64,000 nucleotides of DNA. Origin: Rhizobium grahamii CCGE 502. Its GTDB lineage: Bacteria > Pseudomonadota > Alphaproteobacteria > Rhizobiales > Rhizobiaceae. A model generated the notes under the pieces. The model was not told the origin of the DNA and did no database searches. It saw only the letters and a list, made by a program, of their open reading frames with translations. This document shows positions 42,707-52,092 of this stretch, one piece after another (within the stretch, counting starts at the first letter, position 1; every line of letters starts with the position of its first letter). The stretch lies in contig NZ_AEYE02000004.1 of assembly GCF_000298315.2 (NCBI RefSeq), positions 184,960 to 248,959 of the forward strand. The letters run 5' to 3'. The position numbers and the translations under genes are program-made.

Positions 42707-44146
42707 ATGTCCGACACCATTTCGTTTCTCGCCCCGCGTGCCGATGTGCTTGCCCGCCGTCGGCAGATTGTTGCAGATCTCATCGACTTGCTGCCGCCGG
42801 AATGCCTGGTGCATGAGGCGCGCGAGCTGATGCCGTTCGAAACCGACGCCTTTGTTTCCTACCGCCGCATGCCGCTTGCGGTTGCCTTGCCGCGGACAAC
42901 CGCGGAAGTGGCCGCCGTGATGAAATACTGTCATCGCTACGGCGTCCCTGTGGTACCGCGCGGCGCCGGAACGTCACTCTCGGGAGGAGCGATCCCGCAG
43001 GAGGATGCGGTCGTCCTCTGTGTGTCGAAGATGAACCGCATCCTCGAGATCGATCTTCCCAATCGCGTGGCGGTCGTCGAAGCCGGCGTCACCAATCTGA
43101 ATATCTCGGAATCCGTCTCGGCGGATGGTTTCTTCTATGCGCCCGATCCCAGCTCGCAGCTGGCCTGCACGATCGGCGGTAATATCGGCATGAATTCGGG
43201 CGGCGCGCACTGTCTGAAATACGGGGTCACGACCAATAACCTGCTCGGCGTAAAGATGGTGCTGACCGACGGCACTGTCATCGATCTCGGTGGCAAGGCG
43301 CTGGATGCGGCAGGCTACGATCTGCTCGGCCTCGTCTGCGGACACGAGGGTCAGCTGGGGATCGTCACGGAAGCGACGGTCCGTCTGATTGCCAAGCCCG
43401 AGGGCGCGCGGCCGGTCCTCTTCGGCTTCGATACCTCCGAAGAGGCAGGGTCCTGCGTCGCTGACATCATTGCATCAGGCATCATTCCGGTTGCTATCGA
43501 ATTCATGGACAAGCCGGCGATCGAAATCTGCGAAGCCTTTGCCAAGGCCGGCTATCCTCTGGATGTCGGCGCGCTGTTGATCGTGGAGGTTGAGGGATCG
43601 GAAGCGGAAATGGACGACATGCTGAAGAGCATCGTCGAAATCGCCCGCAGGCATGGCGTGAAGACCGTCCGCGAATGCCAGTCGGCAACCGAGGCGGCGC
43701 TGATCTGGAAGGGCCGGAAGTCGGCCTTCGGCGCCACCGGGCGCATCGCCGATTATATCTGCATGGACGGCACCGTGCCGCTCAGCCAGCTTTCCTACGT
43801 CCTGAAGAAAACCTCTGAAATCATCGACCGCCATGGGCTTCGCGTCGCCAACGTGTTCCATGCCGGTGATGGCAACATGCACCCCCTGATCCTCTTCAAT
43901 GCCAACGATCCGGACGACGCCGCACGTGCGGAAGCGGCGGGCATGGAAATCCTGAAGCTCTGCGTCGATGCCGGCGGCTGCCTGACGGGCGAACACGGGG
44001 TCGGCATCGAAAAGCGAGACCTGATGCGCCATCAATATTCCGAGGCCGACCTGGCGCAGCAGATGGCGGCACGCGCCGCTTTCGATCCAGCTTGGCTCCT
44101 CAATCCGTCCAAGGTCTTCCCGCTCGAGGGACGTCCGGCCGCATGA
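42707..44146 (+). CDS. glcD: Glycolate oxidase, FAD-linked subunit GlcD
   Basis: A 479-residue FAD_binding_4/FAD-oxidase_C protein. It oxidises glycolate (or D-lactate) to glyoxylate as the main subunit of GlcDEF. The FAD-binding PP-loop is VPVVPRGAGTSLSGGAIP near residue 83. TIGGNIGMNSGGAHCLKYG and ATGRIADYICMDGTVPLSQL are GlcD-like; the C-terminal domain ends with VGIEKRDLM and DPAWLLNPSKVFP. GGGAG precedes the ATG. It overlaps glcE by 4 bases. First gene of the operon. Confidence 0.94.
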   Translation: MSDTISFLAPRADVLARRRQIVADLIDLLPPECLVHEARELMPFETDAFVSYRRMPLAVALPRTTAEVAAVMKYCHRYGVPVVPRGAGTSLSGGAIPQEDAVVLCVSKMNRILEIDLPNRVAVVEAGVTNLNISESVSADGFFYAPDPSSQLACTIGGNIGMNSGGAHCLKYGVTTNNLLGVKMVLTDGTVIDLGGKALDAAGYDLLGLVCGHEGQLGIVTEATVRLIAKPEGARPVLFGFDTSEEAGSCVADIIASGIIPVAIEFMDKPAIEICEAFAKAGYPLDVGALLIVEVEGSEAEMDDMLKSIVEIARRHGVKTVRECQSATEAALIWKGRKSAFGATGRIADYICMDGTVPLSQLSYVLKKTSEIIDRHGLRVANVFHAGDGNMHPLILFNANDPDDAARAEAAGMEILKLCVDAGGCLTGEHGVGIEKRDLMRHQYSEADLAQQMAARAAFDPAWLLNPSKVFPLEGRPAA

Positions 44147-45348
44147 TCGATCTATTGCCCATGACGGATGACGAGGCTGCGGCAATCGTCCGAAGCCATG
44201 CACAGGCAGGCAAGCCGCTGGCGATCTGCGGCAGCAACACCCGTTCCGGTTTCGGAAATGCAGTCGCGGCGGAAAGTCGGTTGCGTTCGTCCAATCTGAG
44301 CGGCATCACGGCTTATAATCCCGGCGAGATGGTTTTGACCGCGCGCTCAGGAACACCGATGTCCGAGATCGAAGCCGCACTCGCTGAGAACGGCCAGATG
44401 ATGGCGTTCGAGCCGATGGACCATCGGCCGATCATGGGCACACCCGGCGAGCCGACCATCGGCGGCGTCTTTGCCGCCAATGTTTCGGGGCCGCGCCGTT
44501 TTGTGGCCGGCGCGGCGCGCGACAGCCTGCTTGGCGTGAGCTTCATCAACGGCAAGGGTGAACTGATCAAGGCGGGCGGCCGCGTGATGAAGAACGTGAC
44601 CGGACTGGATCTCGTCAAGCTGATGGCAGGCTCGCATGGAACGCTAGGGTTCCTGACGGAAGTGACCTTCCGCGTGCCGCCGCGACCGCGAACGGAAGCG
44701 ACGATTGTCGTTTCCGGCCTGAACGATGCCGAAGCCGCCAACGCCATGGCGGCGGCGATGGCCTTGCCAGTCGAAGTGTCCGGCGCCGCGCATTTGCCGA
44801 TGACCGTCTCCTGGAAATTTCTCGACAGCACGCTTTCGGGAGGCGAGGCGACCTGTCTGCGCATTGAAGGCCTGCCTGGCTCCGTTGACGCCCGCGCAGC
44901 CAAGCTCGTTGCGGCCATGCAAGCGTTCGGATCGGTCACGCGGCTGGAACAAAGCGAGAGCGTGCGTCTTTGGAAAGACATCCGGGATGCCGCCCCTTAT
45001 GCTGACGGCACGATGCGGCCCGTTTGGCGGGTTTCTGTCGCGCCAAGCATCGGCCATCAGCTGGTCGCGGCCCTTCGCCTCGAAGCCGGAGTCGATGCAT
45101 TCTACGACTGGCAGGGTGGGCTGATCTGGATGCGGATGGAGGCGGATGCCGATGCGGATCTCCTGCGCCGTTTCATCAAGGTGCTGGGCGGTGGCCACGC
45201 CACGCTGATCCGGGCGCCCGAACCAATGCGGGCATTGACGGCCGCCTTTCAGCCGCAGCAGGAGGCGGTGGCCTTGCTCTCGCAGCGACTGAAACTGAAA
45301 TTCGATCCCGCCGGCATCTTCAATCCCGGGAAGATGGCAGGAGCCTGA
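44143..45348 (+). CDS. glcE: Glycolate oxidase, FAD-binding subunit GlcE
   Basis: A 401-residue shorter paralogue of GlcD that binds FAD in the same complex. The FAD segment reads PLAICGSNTRSGFG; GTPGEPTIGGVFAANVSGPR and GRVMKNVTGLDLVKLMAGSH are GlcE hallmarks. The C-terminus ends KFDPAGIFNPGKM. The ATG at 44143 is within the glcD stop (ATGA), giving coupled translation, and the upstream in-frame start inside glcD is rejected. It ends 5 bases before glcF. Confidence 0.93.
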   Translation: MIDLLPMTDDEAAAIVRSHAQAGKPLAICGSNTRSGFGNAVAAESRLRSSNLSGITAYNPGEMVLTARSGTPMSEIEAALAENGQMMAFEPMDHRPIMGTPGEPTIGGVFAANVSGPRRFVAGAARDSLLGVSFINGKGELIKAGGRVMKNVTGLDLVKLMAGSHGTLGFLTEVTFRVPPRPRTEATIVVSGLNDAEAANAMAAAMALPVEVSGAAHLPMTVSWKFLDSTLSGGEATCLRIEGLPGSVDARAAKLVAAMQAFGSVTRLEQSESVRLWKDIRDAAPYADGTMRPVWRVSVAPSIGHQLVAALRLEAGVDAFYDWQGGLIWMRMEADADADLLRRFIKVLGGGHATLIRAPEPMRALTAAFQPQQEAVALLSQRLKLKFDPAGIFNPGKMAGA

Positions 45349-45353
45349 AGGCA

Positions 45354-46667
45354 ATGCAGACCAATTTTACGCCCGCCCAGCTTGCCGACCCTCATGTCGC
45401 CGAATCCGAGCAGATCCTGCGCAAATGCGTGCATTGCGGCTTCTGTACCGCGACCTGTCCGACCTACGTGACGCTCGGCAACGAACTCGACAGCCCGCGT
45501 GGGCGCATCTACCTGATCAAGGACATGTTGGAAAACGGGCGCCCGGCGGATGCCGAGGTCGTCACTCATATCGACCGCTGTCTCTCGTGTCTCGCCTGCG
45601 TGACGACCTGTCCCTCCGGCGTCGACTACATGCACCTCGTCGACCACGCACGGGCACACATCGAGAAGACCTACAAGCGTCCTTTCATGAACCGGCTCGT
45701 GCGCGCCATCCTCGCCGCTGTCCTGCCTTATCCCGATCGCTTTCGCCTTGCGATCAGGCTGTCGTCGGTGGGCCGACCGTTGGCCGGGCTCCTTCGGCGC
45801 TCGCCCGCATTGAAGCCATTCGCCTCAATGCTGATGCTGGCGCCGAGACGTATCCCTCCCGCCTCGGTCTATGCAGCGCCAGCAAGCCACGCGGCGGCCG
45901 GTGAAAAGCGAGGGCGCGTCGCGATCCTAACCGGCTGCGCGCAGCCAGTCCTCGATCCAGGCATCAACGAGGCGACCATCAAGCTGCTGACGCGGCTGGG
46001 TGTTGAGGTGGTCGTGCCTGAGGGGGAAAGTTGCTGCGGCTCGCTCGTCCATCACATGGGACGCGAAGAGCAGGCGTTAGCAAGCGCACGCGCCAACGTA
46101 GATGTGTGGACGAGTGAACTCGAAAAGGGTGGGCTCGACGCGATCATCATCACCGCTTCCGGCTGCGGCACGACGATCAAGGATTACGGTCACATGCTGC
46201 GGCTCGATCCTGTTTATGCGGAAAAGGCGGCGCGCATCTCGTCGCTGGCGAAGGATGTCACCGAGTACCTTGCGTCGCTTGACCTGCCGGCCCAGATGCC
46301 GAAAGGCATCATTGTCGCCTATCACTCTGCCTGCTCGATGCAGCACGGCCAGAGGATCACGATGGCGCCGAAGCAGCTGCTGAAGGCGGCCGGCTTCAAC
46401 GTCCGCGATCCCGCGGAAGGCCACCTGTGTTGCGGATCTGCCGGTACCTACAACGTCATGCAGTCCGATATTTCCGAAGCGCTCAAGAGCCGCAAGGTCA
46501 GGAATATCGAGGCGACCAAGCCTGATGTGATCGCAACCGGCAACATCGGCTGCATGATGCAGATCACGACCGGCACAGCAATCCCGATCGTTCACACGGT
46601 CCAACTGCTGGACTGGGCCTACGGCGGAGATATACCGGAAAAATTAAAGGATTTGCCCTTAGCTTAG
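45354..46667 (+). CDS. glcF: Glycolate oxidase, iron-sulfur subunit GlcF
   Basis: A 437-residue subunit with two [4Fe-4S] ferredoxin motifs, CVHCGFCTATCPTY near residue 25 and CLSCLACVTTCPSG near 77. Two C-terminal CCG domains follow, SCCGSLVHHMG and LCCGSAGTYN, each preceded by the expected Cys segment. It links the GlcD/E flavins to the respiratory quinone pool. The ATG at 45354 gives MQTNFTPAQLADP, the usual GlcF start. Last gene of glcDEF. Confidence 0.94.
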   Translation: MQTNFTPAQLADPHVAESEQILRKCVHCGFCTATCPTYVTLGNELDSPRGRIYLIKDMLENGRPADAEVVTHIDRCLSCLACVTTCPSGVDYMHLVDHARAHIEKTYKRPFMNRLVRAILAAVLPYPDRFRLAIRLSSVGRPLAGLLRRSPALKPFASMLMLAPRRIPPASVYAAPASHAAAGEKRGRVAILTGCAQPVLDPGINEATIKLLTRLGVEVVVPEGESCCGSLVHHMGREEQALASARANVDVWTSELEKGGLDAIIITASGCGTTIKDYGHMLRLDPVYAEKAARISSLAKDVTEYLASLDLPAQMPKGIIVAYHSACSMQHGQRITMAPKQLLKAAGFNVRDPAEGHLCCGSAGTYNVMQSDISEALKSRKVRNIEATKPDVIATGNIGCMMQITTGTAIPIVHTVQLLDWAYGGDIPEKLKDLPLA

Positions 46668-46703
46668 CGGCGCCGGATCGTCCGGAGGTCTCAGGAGCCC
46701 GCT

Positions 46704-47144
46704 ATGTACCGCACCATTCTCGCGTTCACGCTTCTTTGCGGTGCGACCAATGCCGCCCACGCAGCCACTCGTTTCTTCTGCTCGGCGGATGACAAGAATG
46801 TGCGCTTCACGGTGGAAAGCGGTTTCGAGGCGGAAGGCGGCCACAAGCTCAATCATTTTCGCGGTGCTCTGGTGGTGAAGAGCGGCGATGCGCCCCAGGC
46901 GCTACAGAAGATTGCCGTGACGTCGGAGAACCTGACGCACCACTGGTCGCACGATGGCGAATTGCGGCTGGAAGTATTCTATGAGGATGGAGACGACCCC
47001 AAGGCGCAGGGCGTCAGCCTGATCGTGACCGCCGGCCAGCGCGGCAAGTCGATGACGACATTCTCCGGCGCCTATGAACTTGCCCTTGAGGGCGACGGGA
47101 AGCCGCTTAGCGCGACCGGCAAGGTCAGTTGCGGATCGAAATAG
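46704..47144 (+). CDS. Hypothetical exported protein
   Basis: A 146-residue protein with a clear Sec signal (MYRTILAFTLLCGATNAAHA, cleavage before ATRFF). Two cysteines (RFFCSADD near residue 25 and VSCGSK at the end) could form a disulphide. The mature part looks like a small beta-rich periplasmic domain. No family is recognised. AGGAG lies upstream of the ATG. A GC-rich inverted repeat (47144-47163) follows, between this gene and the convergent L,D-transpeptidase gene. Confidence 0.75.
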   Translation: MYRTILAFTLLCGATNAAHAATRFFCSADDKNVRFTVESGFEAEGGHKLNHFRGALVVKSGDAPQALQKIAVTSENLTHHWSHDGELRLEVFYEDGDDPKAQGVSLIVTAGQRGKSMTTFSGAYELALEGDGKPLSATGKVSCGSK

Positions 47145-47174
47145 GCGGCCGTCGCCGGCCGCCAAATACTTGCA

Positions 47175-47855
47175 TTAGCCGCCGAACAGCGTGCGCAGGA
47201 TGTCGATCCCGCGATCGTCGAAGCTGATCTCGCCCTGCTTGTTGCCTGGGCCGACGACGATGACCTTGGTGCCGACAGGAGCGCGATCGTAGAGATCCAT
47301 CACATCCTTGTTCATCATGCGAATGCAGCCGGACGACATGTTGAGGCCGATTGACCACGGTTGGTTGGTGCCGTGGATGCGGAAGCTCGTGTCATTGCCG
47401 CCCTTGTAAAGATACATTGCGCGGGCGCCGAGCGGATTGTCCTCGCCACCTTCCTGGAAGGCCGGGAGGATGTGGCCTTTCGCCGCCTCGCGAACGCGCA
47501 TTTCAGGCGGTGGCGTCCAGCCCGGCCACTCTGCCTTGCGGCCGATCTTGACGACGCCCGACCAGCCGAAGCCTTCGCGACCGACGCCGATGCCGTAGCG
47601 CGTCGCGCGGTCCTTGGTCTCGACGAGATAAAGGAACTTGTTGTTGGTATCGATGATGATCGTGCCGGGTGCCTCGTTGGTGACGAGGTGGACGCGTTGG
47701 CGCTTGAACTGCGGCTTGACCGATTTCGGCTGCACGGAAACCCGAACGACAGGCGCACCGTCATGGGTGGGCGCGATCGGCTGTGCCGACACAGATGTGG
47801 ATACGGACGAGACCAGAAGGCCGGCGGCTGCGAGAGCCGTCGCGAATTTCAGCAT
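47175..47855 (-). CDS. L,D-transpeptidase (ErfK/YbiS/YcfS/YnhG family), copy 1
   Basis: A 226-residue exported YkuD-domain enzyme. The start at 47855 gives a signal peptide (MLKFATALAAAGLLVSSVST). The YkuD catalytic site is RIHGTNQPWSIG followed by MSSGCIRMMNKDVMDLYDR, with the Cys in SSGCIRM. It cross-links peptidoglycan by 3-3 bonds or attaches proteins to it, giving rhizobial cell walls their high 3-3 content. GAGGGAA precedes the ATG. A second paralogue lies 135 bases upstream on the same strand. Confidence 0.9.
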   Translation of the reverse strand: MLKFATALAAAGLLVSSVSTSVSAQPIAPTHDGAPVVRVSVQPKSVKPQFKRQRVHLVTNEAPGTIIIDTNNKFLYLVETKDRATRYGIGVGREGFGWSGVVKIGRKAEWPGWTPPPEMRVREAAKGHILPAFQEGGEDNPLGARAMYLYKGGNDTSFRIHGTNQPWSIGLNMSSGCIRMMNKDVMDLYDRAPVGTKVIVVGPGNKQGEISFDDRGIDILRTLFGG

Positions 47856-47990
47856 ATTTGATTCCCTCAAAGCAAAACCGGACCGAAGCTAACCGAACTT
47901 CGATCCAGTTCAAGATGTCGGGGGCGGAATGAAGCAGCTGCGATGTTTAATTGCAACTATGCTTGGCTCCGCGCCGGTATTGATGAGCCT

Positions 47991-48731
47991 TTACATGACG
48001 ATAACGCGTGTTCCAACCTTTACGCGTTCGTAAAGGTCAACGACGTCTTCGTTGCGCAGCCGGATGCAGCCGGAGGAAACGGCGTTGCCGATCGTCCAGG
48101 GGGCGTTGGTACCATGGATGCGGTAGAGCGTCGAACCGAGATACATGGCGCGGGCGCCAAGCGGATTCTCGGGACCGCCGTCCATGCGCGCCGGGAGATA
48201 GTGGCCCTTGGCGGCTTCGCGGCCAACCATTTCGGCTGGCGGCGTCCAGTCAGGCCATTCGGACTTGCGGGTAATCTTGTGCACGCCGGCCCATTCGAAG
48301 CCTGGCTTGCCGACACCAACGCCGTAGCGCCGAGCCTTGCCGCCGTCCATCACCAGATAGAGGAAGCGGCTGTTGGTATCGATGACGATCGTGCCGGGCC
48401 GTTCCGTGGTGTCGTAGGTGACGATCTGCGGCAGAAATTGCGGCTCAAGCTGGCGGCGGACGACTGGCACGCCGGGATTGATGGCAGAGACCGGCTGCGC
48501 CACGGCGGCCGGAGCGCGGCCGAAGACGCCGGATGTGAACAGGCCGCGTTGCGGAAAGACCGGCTGCTTGTAGACGACGGGGCGAACCTTGCCGCCGAAC
48601 TGCATGATCCACGGGGCTGCGAGATCTGGGCTCAGCACGACTGGCGGGCGCGTCGCGTAGCGGTCGTCGCCGAGCGCAGCCGTGGAAAAGACGCCGAGCA
48701 TGGCTGCGGCGAGCAGAAGGGATTTCATCAT
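47991..48731 (-). CDS. L,D-transpeptidase (ErfK/YbiS/YcfS/YnhG family), copy 2
   Basis: A 246-residue paralogue of the neighbouring enzyme. It has a signal peptide (MMKSLLLAAAMLGVFSTAAL) and a catalytic site RIHGTNAPWTIGNAVSSGCI followed by RLRNEDVVDLY. The segment GTIVIDTNSRFLYLV in the middle closely matches copy 1 (GTIIIDTNNKFLYLV), so the pair arose by duplication. The N-terminal 60 residues differ between the two. Periplasmic, acting on peptidoglycan. Confidence 0.9.
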   Translation of the reverse strand: MMKSLLLAAAMLGVFSTAALGDDRYATRPPVVLSPDLAAPWIMQFGGKVRPVVYKQPVFPQRGLFTSGVFGRAPAAVAQPVSAINPGVPVVRRQLEPQFLPQIVTYDTTERPGTIVIDTNSRFLYLVMDGGKARRYGVGVGKPGFEWAGVHKITRKSEWPDWTPPAEMVGREAAKGHYLPARMDGGPENPLGARAMYLGSTLYRIHGTNAPWTIGNAVSSGCIRLRNEDVVDLYERVKVGTRVIVM

Positions 48732-48940
48732 CGGACGGACTCTCTACAAATGGCCGAAAATGCGCGGACGGCAGCGGCCGCCTTGCTTCACGCTGCCACT
48801 GTTCCCGCCAGCGAATGGTAAATTTGAACTCATTCAAGTCCGAGGCGAGAGATAAACTTTTCGTCAGGGTTATCGTTCGGTTTGGAAACAGAGTTTGCAA
48901 ATGGTAAAGCCGGATTCGTAGCAGAAAGCGAAGCGAGACC

Positions 48941-49570
48941 ATGAGCGAAACGGGCATCATCATCGGCGAAGACGGCAAGAGCCGCTGTCACTGGCACGCC
49001 AACCTCCCTGATTACCTCAAGTATCACGACGAGGAGTGGGGACGCCCCGTCACCGATGATATCCGTCTCTTCGAGAAGATCTGCCTGGAAGGGTTCCAGT
49101 CGGGCCTCTCCTGGCTCACCATCCTGCGTAAACGCGAGAACTTCCGCGCTGCCTTTGCCGGCTTCGACTTCGAGAAGGTCGCGCTCTTCGACGACGCCGA
49201 TATCGCGCGCTGCCTTGCCGATCCCGGCATTGTGCGGCATCGCGGCAAGATCGTTTCGACGATCAACAATGCTGGCCGAGCGATCGAGTTGCGGCAGGAG
49301 TTCGGGTCGCTCGCTCGCTATTTCTGGAGCTTCGAGCCCGGCCATAATGATCGCCCGAAGGTGGTCGATCGTGCCACCGTCATGGCCAACCCGACAACAC
49401 CGACATCTGTCGTCATTTCCAAGAATCTGAAGAAACGCGGCTGGACGTTTGTCGGTCCGACCACAGTTTATGCCTTCATGCAGGCAATGGGTCTCGTCAA
49501 CGATCACGTCGAAGGTTGCTACTGTCGCGCCGAGGTGGAAACGATGCGCGATGCGCTGGTGCGCCCATGA
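48941..49570 (+). CDS. tag: DNA-3-methyladenine glycosylase I
   Basis: A 209-residue Tag-family enzyme that removes 3-methyladenine from alkylated DNA. The zinc-snap ligands are visible: Cys16 in SRCHWHAN, His29 in YLKYHDEEWGRP, and the C-terminal His and Cys in VNDHVEGCYCR. The family motif FEKICLEGFQSGLSWLTIL is near residue 44. It overlaps the next gene by 4 bases and is divergent from the L,D-transpeptidase pair. Confidence 0.94.
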   Translation: MSETGIIIGEDGKSRCHWHANLPDYLKYHDEEWGRPVTDDIRLFEKICLEGFQSGLSWLTILRKRENFRAAFAGFDFEKVALFDDADIARCLADPGIVRHRGKIVSTINNAGRAIELRQEFGSLARYFWSFEPGHNDRPKVVDRATVMANPTTPTSVVISKNLKKRGWTFVGPTTVYAFMQAMGLVNDHVEGCYCRAEVETMRDALVRP

Positions 49571-50043
49571 AGGGGCTCGCGGCAACCGTCGCCTTGTGCC
49601 TGCTGGCGTCCGCGGCATTCGCGCAGTCACCTGAGCTGCAGCCTGGCGAACGACTGGAGAAACTGCAGTTTCCGGCCGCCACCATGGAACTCAAGGGCTG
49701 GACGAAATTCGGCAACGGGCGCGTCTACACGCTTCCCGTCAAGGCCGGGCAGCATGTGAAGATCAGTTTCTCGACCAAGAGCAAATTCGCCTTCCTCTCG
49801 ATCTTCGATCTGGCGATACCTGATGAGGAGGCGATTTTCGGGACGGACGAGGATGGTGAAAGCTACAACATCACCGTGAAGGACAGCACCACCTGGCTGC
49901 TGCGGCCTTACTACTCCAAGGTCTCGCCACGCCGGGGGCTAGGCGCACCCTACAGCATTCTCGTCGAGCCTCAGGCGGCAGCACCACAACCGGCTGCTCC
50001 CGCCGACAAGCAATCGCCGTCGCCGCTCTTTCCCCCAAGGTGA
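49567..50043 (+). CDS. Hypothetical exported protein coupled to tag
   Basis: A 158-residue protein with a Sec signal (MKGLAATVALCLLASAAFAQ, cleavage after AFA). The mature part looks beta-rich (KGWTKFGNGRVYTLPVKAGQ, VKISFSTKSKFAFLSIFD), ending in a Pro/Ala-rich tail. The ATG lies in the tag stop (ATGA), so it is translated from the same message. No family recognised and no evident role in DNA repair. It is convergent with the HAD gene. Confidence 0.7.
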   Translation: MKGLAATVALCLLASAAFAQSPELQPGERLEKLQFPAATMELKGWTKFGNGRVYTLPVKAGQHVKISFSTKSKFAFLSIFDLAIPDEEAIFGTDEDGESYNITVKDSTTWLLRPYYSKVSPRRGLGAPYSILVEPQAAAPQPAAPADKQSPSPLFPPR

Positions 50044-50050
50044 CAGCAGG

Positions 50051-50755
50051 TTAGCCGAGGCCTTCGATCAGACCGCGCAGTTCCCCCAGATGTTCGATCT
50101 TGCGGAAGCGCGGCGCATCTTTCGGCTCCTCGACATGCTCCACCACCCAGGTGAGTTCGTGCGGCACAAAGACGCCGTAGCTGCCGGCGGCGATCGCCGG
50201 GACGATGTCTGATTTCAGCGAATTGCCGACCATCATCGCCCGTTCCGGGCCACCCCCGACCTTGGAGAAGATCCGGCGGTAGGTTACCGCAGTCTTGTCG
50301 GAAACGATCTCGACCGCGTGAAAGAAATCACCGAGCCCGGATTGCGCCAATTTGCGCTCCTGATCGAACAGGTCGCCCTTGGTGATCATCACCAGCAGGT
50401 AGTTCTCCGAGAGCGCCGCCAGCGTCTCCTGAACGTGCGGCAGGGTCTCGACCGGGTGGGAAAGCAGGTCTCGGCCGGTGTCGAGAATGCTGGCAATGAC
50501 GCTGGCAGGGACCTTGCCTTCGGTGACTTCGATCGCCGTCTCGATCATCGACAAGGTAAATCCCTTGATGCCGAAGCCGTAGTGGCGGAGATTGCGCTTC
50601 TCGGCCTCGAGCAGTCGCTCCGACACCCTCGGGCCGTCTGCAAAATCAGCCAGCAGTTCGGTGAAATGCGCCTCGGTCAGCCGATAATATTGCTCGTTCT
50701 GCCAGAGCGTGTCGTCGGCATCGAAGCCGATGGTTGTCAGCGCGCGGGTCGTCAT
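50051..50755 (-). CDS. HAD-superfamily hydrolase
   Basis: A 234-residue haloacid-dehalogenase-fold protein. Motif I is IGFDADDTLWQNE (nucleophile and acid/base Asp), motif II is VMITKGD, motif III contains the lysine in the region of KTAVTYRRI, and motif IV is MMVGNSLKSDIVPA, with one Asp rather than the usual DD. The helical cap lies between motifs I and II. Substrate unknown; phosphatase activity on a small metabolite is typical of the family. Confidence 0.87.
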   Translation of the reverse strand: MTTRALTTIGFDADDTLWQNEQYYRLTEAHFTELLADFADGPRVSERLLEAEKRNLRHYGFGIKGFTLSMIETAIEVTEGKVPASVIASILDTGRDLLSHPVETLPHVQETLAALSENYLLVMITKGDLFDQERKLAQSGLGDFFHAVEIVSDKTAVTYRRIFSKVGGGPERAMMVGNSLKSDIVPAIAAGSYGVFVPHELTWVVEHVEEPKDAPRFRKIEHLGELRGLIEGLG

Positions 50756-50989
50756 CCGTCATCTCCGAGTCGTCAAGTAGAATTTATTGGAGGCCGGGCG
50801 TGAAACAAGGGGATGCGAATGGTCGGATGGTAACGGACACGTTGAAATACCGTCGGTTCGCCTTACATCGATAGGGCCTCTCGCACAGCCGCATTTTGGC
50901 TGTTCCTGTCTCGACCAGGCCAATAACCAAAAAATCAATTCAACCGTCTTTAGGTCGCGCTCGCGGCCGTCACAAGGAAATCTCTGACC

Positions 50990-52039
50990 ATGCGTTACAA
51001 TCAACTTGGAAATACGGGACTGTTCGTCTCGGAAATCTGCCTCGGCACGATGACATTCGGTGCCGCCGGCGAAAACAATCTCTGGGGTTCCATCGCTGAC
51101 GTCGACCAGAAAGCTGCCGATCAGATCGTCGAAAGGTCGCTGGCATCAGGCGTCAACTTCATCGACACGGCGGATGTTTACTCCTTCGGCGAATCCGAAA
51201 AGCTCCTTGGCCAGGCGCTGAAAAATCTCGACGTTCCCCGCAAGGACGTGGTTATTGCCACCAAGGTCTATAGCACCATGGGCGACAAGCCGAATGATCG
51301 CGGCGCTTCCCGCGGCCACATCATGGATTCGGTCGAAGCCAGCCTGAAGCGGCTGCAAACCGATCATATCGACCTCTATCAGATCCATGCCACCGACACC
51401 GTGACTCCGATCGACGAGACGCTGCGAGCACTCGACGACCTCGTGTCGCGCGGCCTGGTGCGCTATGTCGGCGTTTCCAACTGGCAGGCGTGGCGCATTG
51501 CCAAGGCGCTCGGCATCTCCGAGCGTCGCGGCTTTGCGAGGTTCGAGACTGTGCAGGCGTATTATTCCATCGCCGGCCGCGATCTCGAGCGCGACATTGT
51601 GCCGATGATGCAGGAGGAAAAGCTCGGCCTGATGGTCTGGTCGCCGCTGGCGGGCGGCCTTCTCTCCGGCAAATACGGGCCGGGTGCGCCGGGCAACGGC
51701 GAAGGTCGCCGCGCCGCCTTCGACTTCCCGCCGGTCGACAAGGATCGCGCCTGGGCCTGCGTTGCCGTCATGCGCGAGGTCGCCGAGAAACACGCCACGA
51801 GCGTTGCGACGGTCGCGCTTGCCTACATCCTCGCGAAGCCTTTCGTAACGACTGTCATCATCGGCGCAAAGCGGGTCGAGCAGCTCGACCAGAACCTTGC
51901 GGCCGTCAATCTGAAACTCGATGCAGACGATCTGAGGAAGCTGGACGAGGTCAGCGAACTGGCACCCGAGTATCCGGGCTGGATGCTAGCGCGCCAGGGA
52001 TCTGGCCGCCGGCCCGAGCCATTCGAACCAAAGGCCTGA
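50990..52039 (+). CDS. Aldo/keto reductase
   Basis: A 349-residue TIM-barrel reductase. It begins MRYNQLGNTGLFVSEICLGT. The catalytic tetrad is visible: Asp in FIDTADVYSFGESE, Tyr of the same segment, Lys in DVVIATKVYS, and His in LYQIHATD. NADP binding is at the C-terminus (TVIIGAKRVEQL). This sequence resembles the general stress/YajO-like AKRs; substrate is unknown. AAGGAAA lies 8 bases before the ATG. A strong hairpin follows. Confidence 0.92.
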   Translation: MRYNQLGNTGLFVSEICLGTMTFGAAGENNLWGSIADVDQKAADQIVERSLASGVNFIDTADVYSFGESEKLLGQALKNLDVPRKDVVIATKVYSTMGDKPNDRGASRGHIMDSVEASLKRLQTDHIDLYQIHATDTVTPIDETLRALDDLVSRGLVRYVGVSNWQAWRIAKALGISERRGFARFETVQAYYSIAGRDLERDIVPMMQEEKLGLMVWSPLAGGLLSGKYGPGAPGNGEGRRAAFDFPPVDKDRAWACVAVMREVAEKHATSVATVALAYILAKPFVTTVIIGAKRVEQLDQNLAAVNLKLDADDLRKLDEVSELAPEYPGWMLARQGSGRRPEPFEPKA

Positions 52040-52056
52040 TTCAGGTTTCGCGAAGC

Positions 52057-52088
52057 GGACGCCGGGGCTTGCTGCTCCGGCGTCCTTG
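52057..52088. terminator. Hairpin between convergent aldo/keto reductase and DUF305 genes
   Basis: GGACGCCGG (52057-52065) pairs with CCGGCGTCC (52077-52085) over an 11-base loop; only TT follows on the plus strand. Its position between convergent genes supports a terminator. Confidence 0.55.
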
Positions 52089-52092
52089 GCTA

